Source: Verrucomicrobiota bacterium (GTDB lineage: Bacteria > Verrucomicrobiota > Verrucomicrobiia > Opitutales > Opitutaceae). From it: a DNA stretch of 34,669 nt. Numbering within the stretch: position 1 is the first letter of the stretch; each line of letters starts with the position of its first letter. The DNA is taken from NCBI GenBank assembly GCA_019136515.1, contig JAGVUB010000052.1, forward strand, positions 1 through 34,669, given 5' to 3'. Positions 24,830 to 32,139 of this stretch are shown here, piece by piece. Position numbers and translations under genes: made by a program. Below the pieces are notes generated by a model. It had not been told where the DNA came from. It saw nothing but the letters and a program-made list of their open reading frames with translations, and made no database searches.

Positions 24830-24874
24830 CGAATGTATCGAAGAGTCGGAAGCGCGCCGGCCGACTCGCCCCGC

Positions 24875-25855
24875 TCAGAACGTGTAGCCGAGGGTGGTGG
24901 TGATGCGCTGGTCGGCCTTCTCGCTGTCGCTGACGTAGGTGTTGTCGAACTCGTACTCGTAGCGCAGGGCGAGGCTGAGCGTCTCGGTGAGCTTGCCGCG
25001 CAGGAAGGCCTTGAGGGTGTGCTTGTAGTTGGCGACGGTGTCGTCGATGACCTGCACGGTGCCGTCGGGGCGAATGCGGATGCCGCGGCTGCTGGGGGAG
25101 TAAAGGAGGGCGAAGTCCTCGCCGAAGTCGAGGCGCGGGGTGAGCTTGATGGCGAAGTCCTGGAAGACCTCGCCGAAGAGGCCGTGGCCGGTGTCGACGT
25201 CGGCGATCTGGCGATACTGGCCGGTGAGGCCGGCGCCGAGCGAGGCCTGGGTGCGCTCGGTCTTGATGAGGCGGTAGCCGAGGCCGATGTTTTGTTCGAA
25301 GTTGTGGTCGATACCTTTGACCTTGGCGGAGAGGTAGGAGGTGTTGGTCTGGCCGAACCAGCGGTGGTCGAGTTCGCGGCGCCAGCGGAAGGCGGCCTCG
25401 GTGCGGTCGGTGGTGACGGCGCCGTCGGCCTTCGAATAGAGGTACTTGGCCTGGGTGCGGAAGGTGTTGCGGCGGTGCTCGTAGGTGGACTCGAAGCGCA
25501 GGTTGATGTCGGCGCGGTCGCTGCGGCCGGACTGGAGGGAAAGGCCGGACTCGATGGTGGTTTTGGATCGGGGTTTGGCGGCGGGTCCGGCCGGTGCGGC
25601 CGGCGCCGTGGCGACCGCGGTGTTGGCCTGTGGCGGCAGCGTCGGGGAATCCGGGAGCACCGTGGCTTGGGACTCGCGCACGGTGACGACGCCGAGGATG
25701 GGGCTCTCCCAGCGGAGGGAGCCGGCTTCGCGTGCCACGAGGCGCCCCTGGAGGCGGTCGCCGTTGGCGAGTTGCAGGGTGTCGGCATGGGCCGCGAGTG
25801 CGAGCAGGGGGAGGAGCGGGAGGCAGAGGCGGCGAAGCGCGGACGGGGCGGGCAT
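24875..25855 (-). CDS. DUF481 outer-membrane beta-barrel protein
   Basis: A 326-residue exported protein with signal peptide (CLPLLPLLALAAHA/DTL). The N-terminal part (LQLANGDRLQGRLVAREAGS) matches the small beta-domain seen before DUF481. Residues 95-326 contain many alternating strands ending with LALRYEYEFDNTY and ITTTLGYTF, whose C-terminal Phe is typical of outer-membrane barrels. DUF481 (YdiY-like) proteins are outer-membrane barrels of unknown function, some induced by salt or acid stress. No neighbour explains the role. Confidence 0.85.
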   Translation of the reverse strand: MPAPSALRRLCLPLLPLLALAAHADTLQLANGDRLQGRLVAREAGSLRWESPILGVVTVRESQATVLPDSPTLPPQANTAVATAPAAPAGPAAKPRSKTTIESGLSLQSGRSDRADINLRFESTYEHRRNTFRTQAKYLYSKADGAVTTDRTEAAFRWRRELDHRWFGQTNTSYLSAKVKGIDHNFEQNIGLGYRLIKTERTQASLGAGLTGQYRQIADVDTGHGLFGEVFQDFAIKLTPRLDFGEDFALLYSPSSRGIRIRPDGTVQVIDDTVANYKHTLKAFLRGKLTETLSLALRYEYEFDNTYVSDSEKADQRITTTLGYTF

Positions 25856-26133
25856 GGTGTGGAGGTTTGGTCGGACAACGGCGGAGTAAACCTGTTTCGA
25901 CCGAGACTCTTGCGGGCCGGCAAAAAACCCGGTTACGACGGCGGGTGGAGCGCGGCGGTACCGTGCTCGCGGGGCCGTGTGGATCGGATGATTGCGCTGG
26001 CCCTGTGTGGCCGAGTTGCCGCCGGAGACGGCGACCGAGTGCGGGCGGTTGCACTCGGATTGAAGGCGTGATCAACCCGGCACGCCTGATCCGGACGCCT
26101 CCATACCGGGCTTGGGCAACGCACCGGGCTGAC
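25856..26133. other. Non-coding gap with hairpins
   Basis: Convincing structures are the perfect 8-bp stem CCGAGTGC (26035-26042) with GCACTCGG (26051-26058), and GGCGTG (26065-26070) with CACGCC (26081-26086). These lie 75-100 nt past the stop of the 26134-26808 gene on its strand, so they may end that transcript, although no T run is present. No gene is supported. Confidence 0.45.
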
Positions 26134-26808
26134 CTATTTCTTGTCCCATCTCCATTCTCCAATCTGGGTGGAGCGCTTGGTGAACTCACCTATCTGCGCC
26201 TTGACCGAGGCCAAGGGGCCAATCAAGCGGAACGCGATGAGGGTCTTGCCGTCCTTGAAGAAGATGTCGAACTCGGCGTTCTGGCTGCGCCGAGCCCCCG
26301 TCCAGGAATACAGAATAGTGCGGGTCGGGTTGCCCATGATGTATGGGCCTTCGCCCTCTTCTTCGAGCGAACTTGTTTCAGCTTGGATGGTGAACTCCTC
26401 TTTCCCCTCACCAAGGCCGGATCTGAAACGGGACCAGTTTTCTTCCGAGAGATCGGGAAGAAATTCCTTCTCATCGAATACCGATATGGCGAAAAAAACC
26501 TGGGCGTCATTCTTGTACCTAAGCAAGAGCGAGAAGCGCCCGTCGGTGTTCTCGGCTCGTTCCCAATGCAGAGGGAAGTATGTTTCCCAGTTGATGGCCG
26601 GCCCCACGAGGTGTCCGACCCGGATGATGCCTCCGTCGAACGAGATCTCCTCTTCAGTGTGGCGTAGCTGCGGCCTATCGGACTCGGGCCAGCTGATTGG
26701 TTTCTTCTGCTCCTGTGCCTCGCGGGAAGCGGTTGCGGGGGCTGCGACGATACGCGAGGAGAGCGAGAGCAGGCATGTTAGCGCGACAAGGACAAAGCGG
26801 TAGGCCAT
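26134..26808 (-). CDS. Secreted protein of unknown function
   Basis: A 224-residue exported protein: signal peptide MAYRFVLVALTCLLSLSSRI with cleavage near VAA/PA. The mature part is rich in charged and aromatic residues, with strand-like segments (IIRVGHLVGPAINWETYFPL, FFAISVFDEKEFLPDLSEEN) and ends with IGEWRWDKK. No domain is recognised. GC is lower than in the housekeeping genes, similar to the adjacent pilin cluster, suggesting a shared foreign origin. A heptamer repeat is directly upstream of the start. Confidence 0.75.
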   Translation of the reverse strand: MAYRFVLVALTCLLSLSSRIVAAPATASREAQEQKKPISWPESDRPQLRHTEEEISFDGGIIRVGHLVGPAINWETYFPLHWERAENTDGRFSLLLRYKNDAQVFFAISVFDEKEFLPDLSEENWSRFRSGLGEGKEEFTIQAETSSLEEEGEGPYIMGNPTRTILYSWTGARRSQNAEFDIFFKDGKTLIAFRLIGPLASVKAQIGEFTKRSTQIGEWRWDKK

Positions 26809-26830
26809 TGGGAATAGGGAATCGGGTTAT
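26808..26830 (-). repeat. Heptamer repeat at the start of the secreted-protein gene
   Basis: TTGGGAA, TAGGGAA and TCGGGTT lie in steps of seven just upstream of the ATG at 26808 (minus), pyrimidine-rich on the sense strand. It is the shortest array but shares spacing and strand polarity with the others. Confidence 0.5.
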
Positions 26831-26853
26831 GCTTATGATCGCTAGGGTGGGGC

Positions 26854-26877
26854 GGAAACTGCGGATGCCGCAGTTCC
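26854..26877 (-). terminator. Hairpin downstream of the pilin cluster
   Basis: AACTGCGG (26857-26864) pairs with CCGCAGTT (26868-26875), loop ATG, extended by GG/CC with a bulge. It lies about 20 nt after the stop of the last pilin-cluster gene. The flanking TAGGGTGGGGCGG resembles the GGTAGGGC elements, so it may be a repeat copy. Confidence 0.5.
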
Positions 26878-26897
26878 CTCGATGGCCGCTATTCGGC

Positions 26898-28892
26898 TCA
26901 GGTCTTGGCGGCGTCGATTGCCGCCTGGAACGCGGCTTCAGAGCCGAACTCCTGATAGCCAAGCTGGCTCATGCTCCGCCGATTGGAGAGAACGTCCGGA
27001 GGCGGTGTCGTGCGGAACGATTTGTTGTAGGCCCAATTGCGTTTTGGCGCTCCATAGGTGCCGGGGGCATACCATCCGGGAGCCACCTCGCACTCGAAAA
27101 GCACGGTCATCGCGCCCCGGTAGCCGAATGTCTTACTGCTAGTCCAATTCTCCAGGAAACGAGGAAGGTTCTGGAAGCCGCCGCTATATTCGGCGGCGGT
27201 GGTGGCGGTAAGGCCGCAGACAAAAGCTGCCGAGACTTCGGTGGTGGTTGGGTTTCTTTGCCACAGCGCCTTGTTGCTGTTCGCATCGGTCCAGTTGCCG
27301 GAAAGAATGGTGATGGCGTCGGCGACCAACGCAGCAGGTACTTCACCGGTGTCCGATTTGCTCATGTCGGACTGGATGTTGCCATCGGCGTTGTAGTTTC
27401 CTTTGATATAGAGCTGCGTGTTGGTCCCCAATGTCAGACCGCTGACGGTTCCGACGCTCGGTAGGCTCGACCCGTTGATCACACGCACGCCGCGTTTCTG
27501 CGGGTTCGCGACCTCGACAAAGATCTTTCCGTTCCAATCGGTGGCGATGTCGAAATTACCGATCTTGTCCGAGGTTTTCGTGGCGGTGAGCGCGGTCTTC
27601 AGGAGACTGATGTCGATGTCGTAGATCTCCATCTTGTCTTGGCTGGAGGTGCCGATGCGCGCATCATACATCGACTTCTTCGTGATGATCGAAGCGGAAG
27701 GTAGGGTTACTTCTTCCCGCTTGAACTTGTCGGTCGTCTCGCCCACCAAACGTGTGTAGGTTCCCGCGGCGTCTTTTTTATATTTGTATACTTTGGTTGT
27801 TCCGTCGCTGGCGACCGAGATGACCAGACCTGAGGAAACCGAGAGTTTCTGAAGTTCGATATCTTCCTGGTAGAGGGGTTTGCCGTTGGCGTCTTTTGCG
27901 GTCGTGGTGTTTTCGACTGCCGGTTCGATCAGCTTGTGGGCGCCGTTGACGCGTTCGTTGACATTGGTGGTGGCTGGATCGTCCGGGACGTAGGGTTCGA
28001 ATGCGGGCGCGGGGAGCTTCTCGATGCCGTGGGCGCTGGTCATCACATTGGTCCCCCACAATTCCTTGGCTTGGTCCGCGAAGTCGCTCAGGTTCTGATC
28101 GATCCAATTGCCATCCTTGAACATGCTCACCGGCTGCGATGTGTCGCTATCGGTGAATTTGACGGTGCCGGTGCCGACGCCTGTATAGGTCGCGTTGGTG
28201 TAATTCATTCTCCCGTGGTAGAGTCCCCCTGCGCTCAGGACCTGTTGAGTGAAAGTGAGGGTTTTCCCGGAGTCGCATTGCACCCAGACATCTCCATTGA
28301 ACCGGAAAGTGCCGTCGAGATTGGTGTCTTCGCCGGGAGCGATCTCACAAGTCGGCATATAGTCTCCCAGATCCTGCATCCATTTGAGGTAGCGGATCTC
28401 GATGGAGCTGGAGCACCGGACGGTTGAGCTGTAGCGCCCCGAGGGGTCCGTCGCAGTGGCGGTAGCGAATATCTCGGCCGTGCTCCGGTCGACGGTCGAC
28501 CCGAAGAGGGGATCGGCCGGATCGGTGATCGTTGTCGGAACGGCCGTGGAGAATTTTCCGGCGAAGATCTTGAGGGAGGACGGCACGATATTTGTGCCAT
28601 TCGTCAGAGAGGCGATGATTGCATCGGAGAGCTTGGGCTGGTTGGTGGCAGAAAGGAGCATGTCTCCGGAGACGACCGAGCGTTGGCTGATCCGCTGGCG
28701 CAGGTCTCCCATGCCGTGTTCGAGTACGGATTGGGCCGCATAACGGGCCTGGATCATGAGTGCATGCTGCTTGTTGAGCCGGCGCTCGGTGAGGCCGAAG
28801 GCGAGGGCTGAGGCAAGGAGAAGGCCTAGTATCGTCGCGAAGACGATGGCGGCTACGATTGCAGAACCGGCGGTGTTGCGGGTGGATTTCAT
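26898..28892 (-). CDS. Large PilX-like pilus assembly protein
   Basis: A 664-residue protein with an N-terminal hydrophobic helix (AIVAAIVFATILGLLLASAL) after a short positive segment, then a large, Thr/Asp-rich mostly beta-like region with few Cys and no recognised catalytic motif. Position as third gene after two prepilin-like genes, and the layout, resemble PilX-type minor pilin or scaffold proteins. It lacks the class III FTLxE prepilin motif. GC is lower than the window mean. The ATG is 2 nt from the stop of the preceding prepilin gene. Confidence 0.7.
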   Translation of the reverse strand: MKSTRNTAGSAIVAAIVFATILGLLLASALAFGLTERRLNKQHALMIQARYAAQSVLEHGMGDLRQRISQRSVVSGDMLLSATNQPKLSDAIIASLTNGTNIVPSSLKIFAGKFSTAVPTTITDPADPLFGSTVDRSTAEIFATATATDPSGRYSSTVRCSSSIEIRYLKWMQDLGDYMPTCEIAPGEDTNLDGTFRFNGDVWVQCDSGKTLTFTQQVLSAGGLYHGRMNYTNATYTGVGTGTVKFTDSDTSQPVSMFKDGNWIDQNLSDFADQAKELWGTNVMTSAHGIEKLPAPAFEPYVPDDPATTNVNERVNGAHKLIEPAVENTTTAKDANGKPLYQEDIELQKLSVSSGLVISVASDGTTKVYKYKKDAAGTYTRLVGETTDKFKREEVTLPSASIITKKSMYDARIGTSSQDKMEIYDIDISLLKTALTATKTSDKIGNFDIATDWNGKIFVEVANPQKRGVRVINGSSLPSVGTVSGLTLGTNTQLYIKGNYNADGNIQSDMSKSDTGEVPAALVADAITILSGNWTDANSNKALWQRNPTTTEVSAAFVCGLTATTAAEYSGGFQNLPRFLENWTSSKTFGYRGAMTVLFECEVAPGWYAPGTYGAPKRNWAYNKSFRTTPPPDVLSNRRSMSQLGYQEFGSEAAFQAAIDAAKT

Positions 28893-28894
28893 GG

Positions 28895-29449
28895 TTAGCC
28901 GTGTTGAGTCGCTGCGAATTCGAAGATGTTGCGGACCTCGCGCTGCTGTCGCGATTGCGCACTGGTGGTGATGAACCCGGTGACGTGGACGGTGTTCGGC
29001 CCAGCGGTAGCGCTGTTGAGTGGGTTGAAGAGTTTGCCGCCTGCGGTCCGCGGAGTGACACCTCGTGCAACGACCGTGGAAACCGAGGTGGCAAGATCGG
29101 TGCGGGTGACCGTGCCGGTCGTGGAGTTGTGCGTATAGGTGACGGCACCGGTCGTGGTGCCGGTCTTGTTTCGGTACGTCAGCGTCAGTGTCGTGCCGTC
29201 GGTGCTGATCTCGACCTTGCAGGCGCGGGTGGTGTCTCGGGTGAGAATCTCGGCGAAGTGACGAACCTCGCCGTTGACGTTAAGTTTCCCAACGCTGAGC
29301 CCATAGATGTCGAGGGCGGATATCAGGAAGGTGAGGATCATGCCGATGGCTGTGATCAGGATGGTCGACGCAATCATGATTTCGACCAACGTGAAGCCGC
29401 TCCGATCGCATGGGAGGCGGTGTTTGGCGATGACGGTGGGTGAGCACAT
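28895..29449 (-). CDS. Type IV prepilin-like protein (PilW/GspJ-type)
   Basis: A 184-residue protein with the class III signal SGFTLVEIMIASTILI: G18 before F19, Glu at +5, and a hydrophobic helix. The rest is beta-rich with Thr/Ser-rich segments. Prepilin peptidase would cleave after G18 and the product could join a type IV pilus or type II-like pseudopilus as a minor subunit. Second gene of a three-gene cluster; 12 nt separate it from the upstream gene. Confidence 0.85.
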   Translation of the reverse strand: MCSPTVIAKHRLPCDRSGFTLVEIMIASTILITAIGMILTFLISALDIYGLSVGKLNVNGEVRHFAEILTRDTTRACKVEISTDGTTLTLTYRNKTGTTTGAVTYTHNSTTGTVTRTDLATSVSTVVARGVTPRTAGGKLFNPLNSATAGPNTVHVTGFITTSAQSRQQREVRNIFEFAATQHG

Positions 29450-29461
29450 GGCGGGAGGGTG

Positions 29462-30091
29462 TTAGGGGGTGGGCGGAATGAACCCCTTGCTGATGACCAG
29501 AGGCGTCATATCTGCCCGGATCGTCTTCAGTGTGCCGCTGCCCGAGTGGATCTTCGTGGAGGAGGGGCCGACCCACCAGCTGTAGTTGAGCGTAATCAGG
29601 TAGGCCGCGATGCTCCGATTGTAGGTTTTGGTCACCTTGGTGCCGTCCGGGTTGGTCACCTCCTCGGTGACCGTGACGTCGGGGACCTTGGTGATGACCG
29701 GTGTGATTTGCACGGTCATGTCATCGGTGGCGTGGGCGGTTCCCCGGAAATCGAAAGCCGAAAGCGTATTGGTATCGTTGTTCTTGAGCGTGACTCGCGT
29801 CCCGAGTGGTTTCGTGGAATCCGTGAATGCCTGAACGATGTTGGCATAAGGGACGCCTTTGATGTCCTCCATGTGGCTTTGCACCACGGTGAGCACGGTT
29901 TCCTCGCGGAGCGCGGCCTCGGAGATCTTCCGGGATTGGATAAGGCCAGCCAAGATACCGGTTGATGCGACCAAGAAGACGAACAGGCCGATCATCACTT
30001 CGAGGAGGGTGAAACCATGATGACGCGTACCGATGCGGATGCTCCGTATTGGTGGCGGTGCGATTCGCTGATGTTCGCGGGCGGTTTTCAT
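29462..30091 (-). CDS. Type IV prepilin-like protein (PilV-type)
   Basis: A 209-residue protein with the class III signal HHGFTLLEVMIGLFVFL: G26 before F27, Glu at +5. The mature part is strand-rich (VTLKNNDTNTL, VTVTEEVTNPDGTKVTKTYN). ATG 30091 is used because it gives a typical long leader; the upstream frame has no support. It is the promoter-proximal gene of the cluster. No assembly ATPase, prepilin peptidase or secretin is in the window. Confidence 0.85.
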   Translation of the reverse strand: MKTAREHQRIAPPPIRSIRIGTRHHGFTLLEVMIGLFVFLVASTGILAGLIQSRKISEAALREETVLTVVQSHMEDIKGVPYANIVQAFTDSTKPLGTRVTLKNNDTNTLSAFDFRGTAHATDDMTVQITPVITKVPDVTVTEEVTNPDGTKVTKTYNRSIAAYLITLNYSWWVGPSSTKIHSGSGTLKTIRADMTPLVISKGFIPPTP

Positions 30092-30276
30092 GCACGGGAA
30101 GCTTAACGGGAATGGGGCGGCGATTGTAGAGGCGATGCTGGACTGTTTCGCCTCTGGGGCATCTAGGGTAGTTCGCCTAGGGCTGCCGTGGCCATCGATG
30201 GACACCGGGTGTGTGCGTGGTTTTCGCTCGCGGTGTCCCGGGTGCCTCACCATGCCAGCTGCCGCTCTATTTCCGG
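30092..30276. promoter_or_regulatory. Divergent region with three hairpins between the pilin cluster and the FIG phosphatase
   Basis: GAGGCGA (30129-30135) pairs with TCGCCTC (30148-30154). CTAGG/CCTAG lies at 30162-30181. GGACACCG (30200-30207) pairs with CGGTGTCC (30231-30238). The last precedes the phosphatase start by about 38 nt and could affect its translation. No promoter motif was firmly recognised. Confidence 0.4.
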
Positions 30277-31293
30277 ATGAACAACCCCTTCCTTGAAACC
30301 GCGCGTGGTCTGCTCTGTTCCCTCGGCGTGGCGGTGCGCGACCGGGTACTGGCGGCGCGCGGGCGCGCGGCGGCCGGCGACCTCGCCGCGGTGGCGGCCA
30401 TCACGGCGGCGGACACGATCTATGCGGTAGACAAGGTGGGGGAGCGCGCGATCACGGAGTGGTTCGCGGCGACTTGGCCGGCCGCGGAGCCGGTGGAAAT
30501 CGTCATGGAGGGGCTCGAAGACGGGGCCGTGCTCACGTTTCCACGGAGCACGCCGGTCGCGGCGACGCGGTGGAAGGTCATCCTCGATCCGATCGATGGC
30601 ACCCGGAACCTGATGTACGACAAGCGGTCGGCGTGGTCGTTGGCGGCGTTGGCGCCCCAGCGGGGCGCGGCCACGAACTTGGACGACCTCGTGGTGGCGG
30701 CGATGACGGAGATTCCGACAACGAAGCAGTGGCGCGCGGACCAGGTGAGCGCGGTGCGCGGAGGGGGAATAGTCGCCTCGGCCTGGGATCTTTTGCGCGG
30801 GGGCGAACCGGTGGCGCTGACGTTGCGGCCCTCGACGGCGGCGGATCTGCAGCAGGGGTTTTGCTCGCTGGTGAAGTTTTTCCCCGAGGGCAAGGAGCTC
30901 ACCGCGCGCCTGGAGGAGGCGTTGTTGTCGAGGCTGGGCGAAACCGGCTGCGGTGCAGCGTCGCCGGTGTTCGACGACCAGTACCTCTGCACGGGCGGCC
31001 AACTCCACGAACTGATGGCGGGCCGGGACCGCCTGGTCGTGGACCTGCGTCCGCTGGTGTTCCGACGGCTCGGGTTGGCCTCACCGCTGGCCTGCCACCC
31101 GTACGATGTCTGCACGGCGCTGCTGTTGCAGGAGGCGGGCGGGGTGGTGGAGACGCCTGCGGGCGGGGCGCTCGACGCACCGCTGGACACGACGACTCCG
31201 GTGGCCTGGGTGGGTTATGCCAACGAGCGGCTGGCCGCGCGCGTGCGGCCGGTGCTGCGGGAGCTATGTGCGGAGCTGTTGGGCGGGGCGTGA
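30277..31293 (+). CDS. Inositol monophosphatase-family protein
   Basis: A 338-residue enzyme of the Mg2+-dependent, Li+-sensitive FIG superfamily. Motif ILDPIDGTRNL (around residues 108-118) carries the metal-binding D-P-x-D-G-T signature, with the upstream acidic EIVMEGLEDG. The second FIG element (FGxDxYD-like) is only partly seen in ACHPYDVCTALLLQEAGGVV. It is longer than standard inositol monophosphatases, with insertions around 125-230. The substrate (inositol phosphate, PAP or a sugar phosphate) is open. ATG 30277 gives MNNPFLETARGLL; the upstream frame has no support. Confidence 0.82.
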   Translation: MNNPFLETARGLLCSLGVAVRDRVLAARGRAAAGDLAAVAAITAADTIYAVDKVGERAITEWFAATWPAAEPVEIVMEGLEDGAVLTFPRSTPVAATRWKVILDPIDGTRNLMYDKRSAWSLAALAPQRGAATNLDDLVVAAMTEIPTTKQWRADQVSAVRGGGIVASAWDLLRGGEPVALTLRPSTAADLQQGFCSLVKFFPEGKELTARLEEALLSRLGETGCGAASPVFDDQYLCTGGQLHELMAGRDRLVVDLRPLVFRRLGLASPLACHPYDVCTALLLQEAGGVVETPAGGALDAPLDTTTPVAWVGYANERLAARVRPVLRELCAELLGGA

Positions 31294-31343
31294 GCTTCTG
31301 TGCGGTGTCGCGGCACCGCCTGCGGTGATCGAGTCCAGCCGGC

Positions 31344-31790
31344 TCAGCGCTTGAGCTCCTCGATCACCGTGACGCGGCCGCCCTCGAAGACGATGCGCAA
31401 CCGGTCTTCGGTGTGTTCGGAGTAGACGTCGGCGTACTGCGGCTCGAGGTAGATGAAACGGCGGCCGGTACGGGGATCGATCGCGACGGCGCGGCGGTAG
31501 CCGGCGAAGTGCGAGCCTTCGTACCTTTCGTCGTACACGCGGTAGATCCACTCGGCGCGGGTGGCGCCGGAGGTGGTGATCTCGCGGCGACGGGTCGGCT
31601 CGCCGAGGGCGATGTAGACCATGTCGGAGGTGTCGCCCACGGCGACTTCGCCGCGGCGCAGGCGGGCCTGGTCGTCGGCGGACAGCGAGGCGAAGACCTC
31701 GGCTTTCTGGTCGATGCGACTGGAGATGGTGCTGCAGCCCGTGAACGCCGCGGTGGCGAGGGCGAACAGGAGGATGAGGCGGTTTTTCAT
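31344..31790 (-). CDS. Lipoprotein, SmpA/BamE-like fold possible
   Basis: A 148-residue lipoprotein: signal MKNRLILLFALATAAFTGC with lipobox FTGC. The mature part has DDQARLRRGEVAVGDTSDMV, then YIALGEPTRRREITTSGATR and a strand-rich end (IDPRTGRRFIYLEPQYADVY). The short MVYIALGEP turn resembles the SmpA/OmlA/BamE domain, but I cannot assign it firmly. It lies downstream of the copper ATPase on the same strand, with a 349-bp gap. Confidence 0.78.
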   Translation of the reverse strand: MKNRLILLFALATAAFTGCSTISSRIDQKAEVFASLSADDQARLRRGEVAVGDTSDMVYIALGEPTRRREITTSGATRAEWIYRVYDERYEGSHFAGYRRAVAIDPRTGRRFIYLEPQYADVYSEHTEDRLRIVFEGGRVTVIEELKR

Positions 31791-32139
31791 GGGGGGAGAG
31801 CCAAACAATAGACGCCCGGCGGCGCAGAAGGTAACGAAGAAAAGCGGGGAAGCCCCAAGCGGGCGCGCTTGCCTGGGGCCGTGCCTCCGTGTGCGCGCCC
31901 TTTCCGAAGGCAGATCCAAACCCACCTCACGCGGCGCCGCGGGGAACGCAGCGTCGATCGCACCTCAAGTGCGAAGCCTGGGCTGTTTCCGCCACGACGG
32001 GGAAGCTGCGACTCGTGTTCTCCCGTGGCATCTGGTCGCTGTTGCTTGAGCGGAACGATGGGACGCGCGAACACGGTTTGTCATACGCCACGTATCCTCG
32101 GTCCCCTTCGTTGGCTTCTGCCGTGTTCGGATTTCGGGT
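31791..32139. other. Structured non-coding region between the copper ATPase and the lipoprotein gene
   Basis: Hairpins include an imperfect stem at 31852-31879 (GCCCCA with TGGGGC), TCGCAC/GTGCGA at about 31957-31974, and a nested pair CGAACACGG (32068-32076) with CCGTGTTCG (32121-32129) enclosing ATACG/CGTAT (32083-32095). The nested pair begins 11 nt past the ATPase stop on its strand and may act as terminator or mRNA-stabilising element. No gene is supported. Confidence 0.45.

Larger units (their letters stand above)
24338..24874. other. Repeat-rich non-coding region between rsfS and the DUF481 gene
   Basis: About 540 bp without a supported gene. It holds the heptamer repeat (24354), a perfect 11-bp inverted pair GAAAAGGAGGC (24631-24641) and GCCTCCTTTTC (24679-24689), a GAAGCTC/GAGCTTC hairpin (24760-24777), and two copies of a 51-bp repeat (24694-24744 and 24779-24829). 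The two genes converge here, so palindromes could serve as terminators. Confidence 0.55.
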
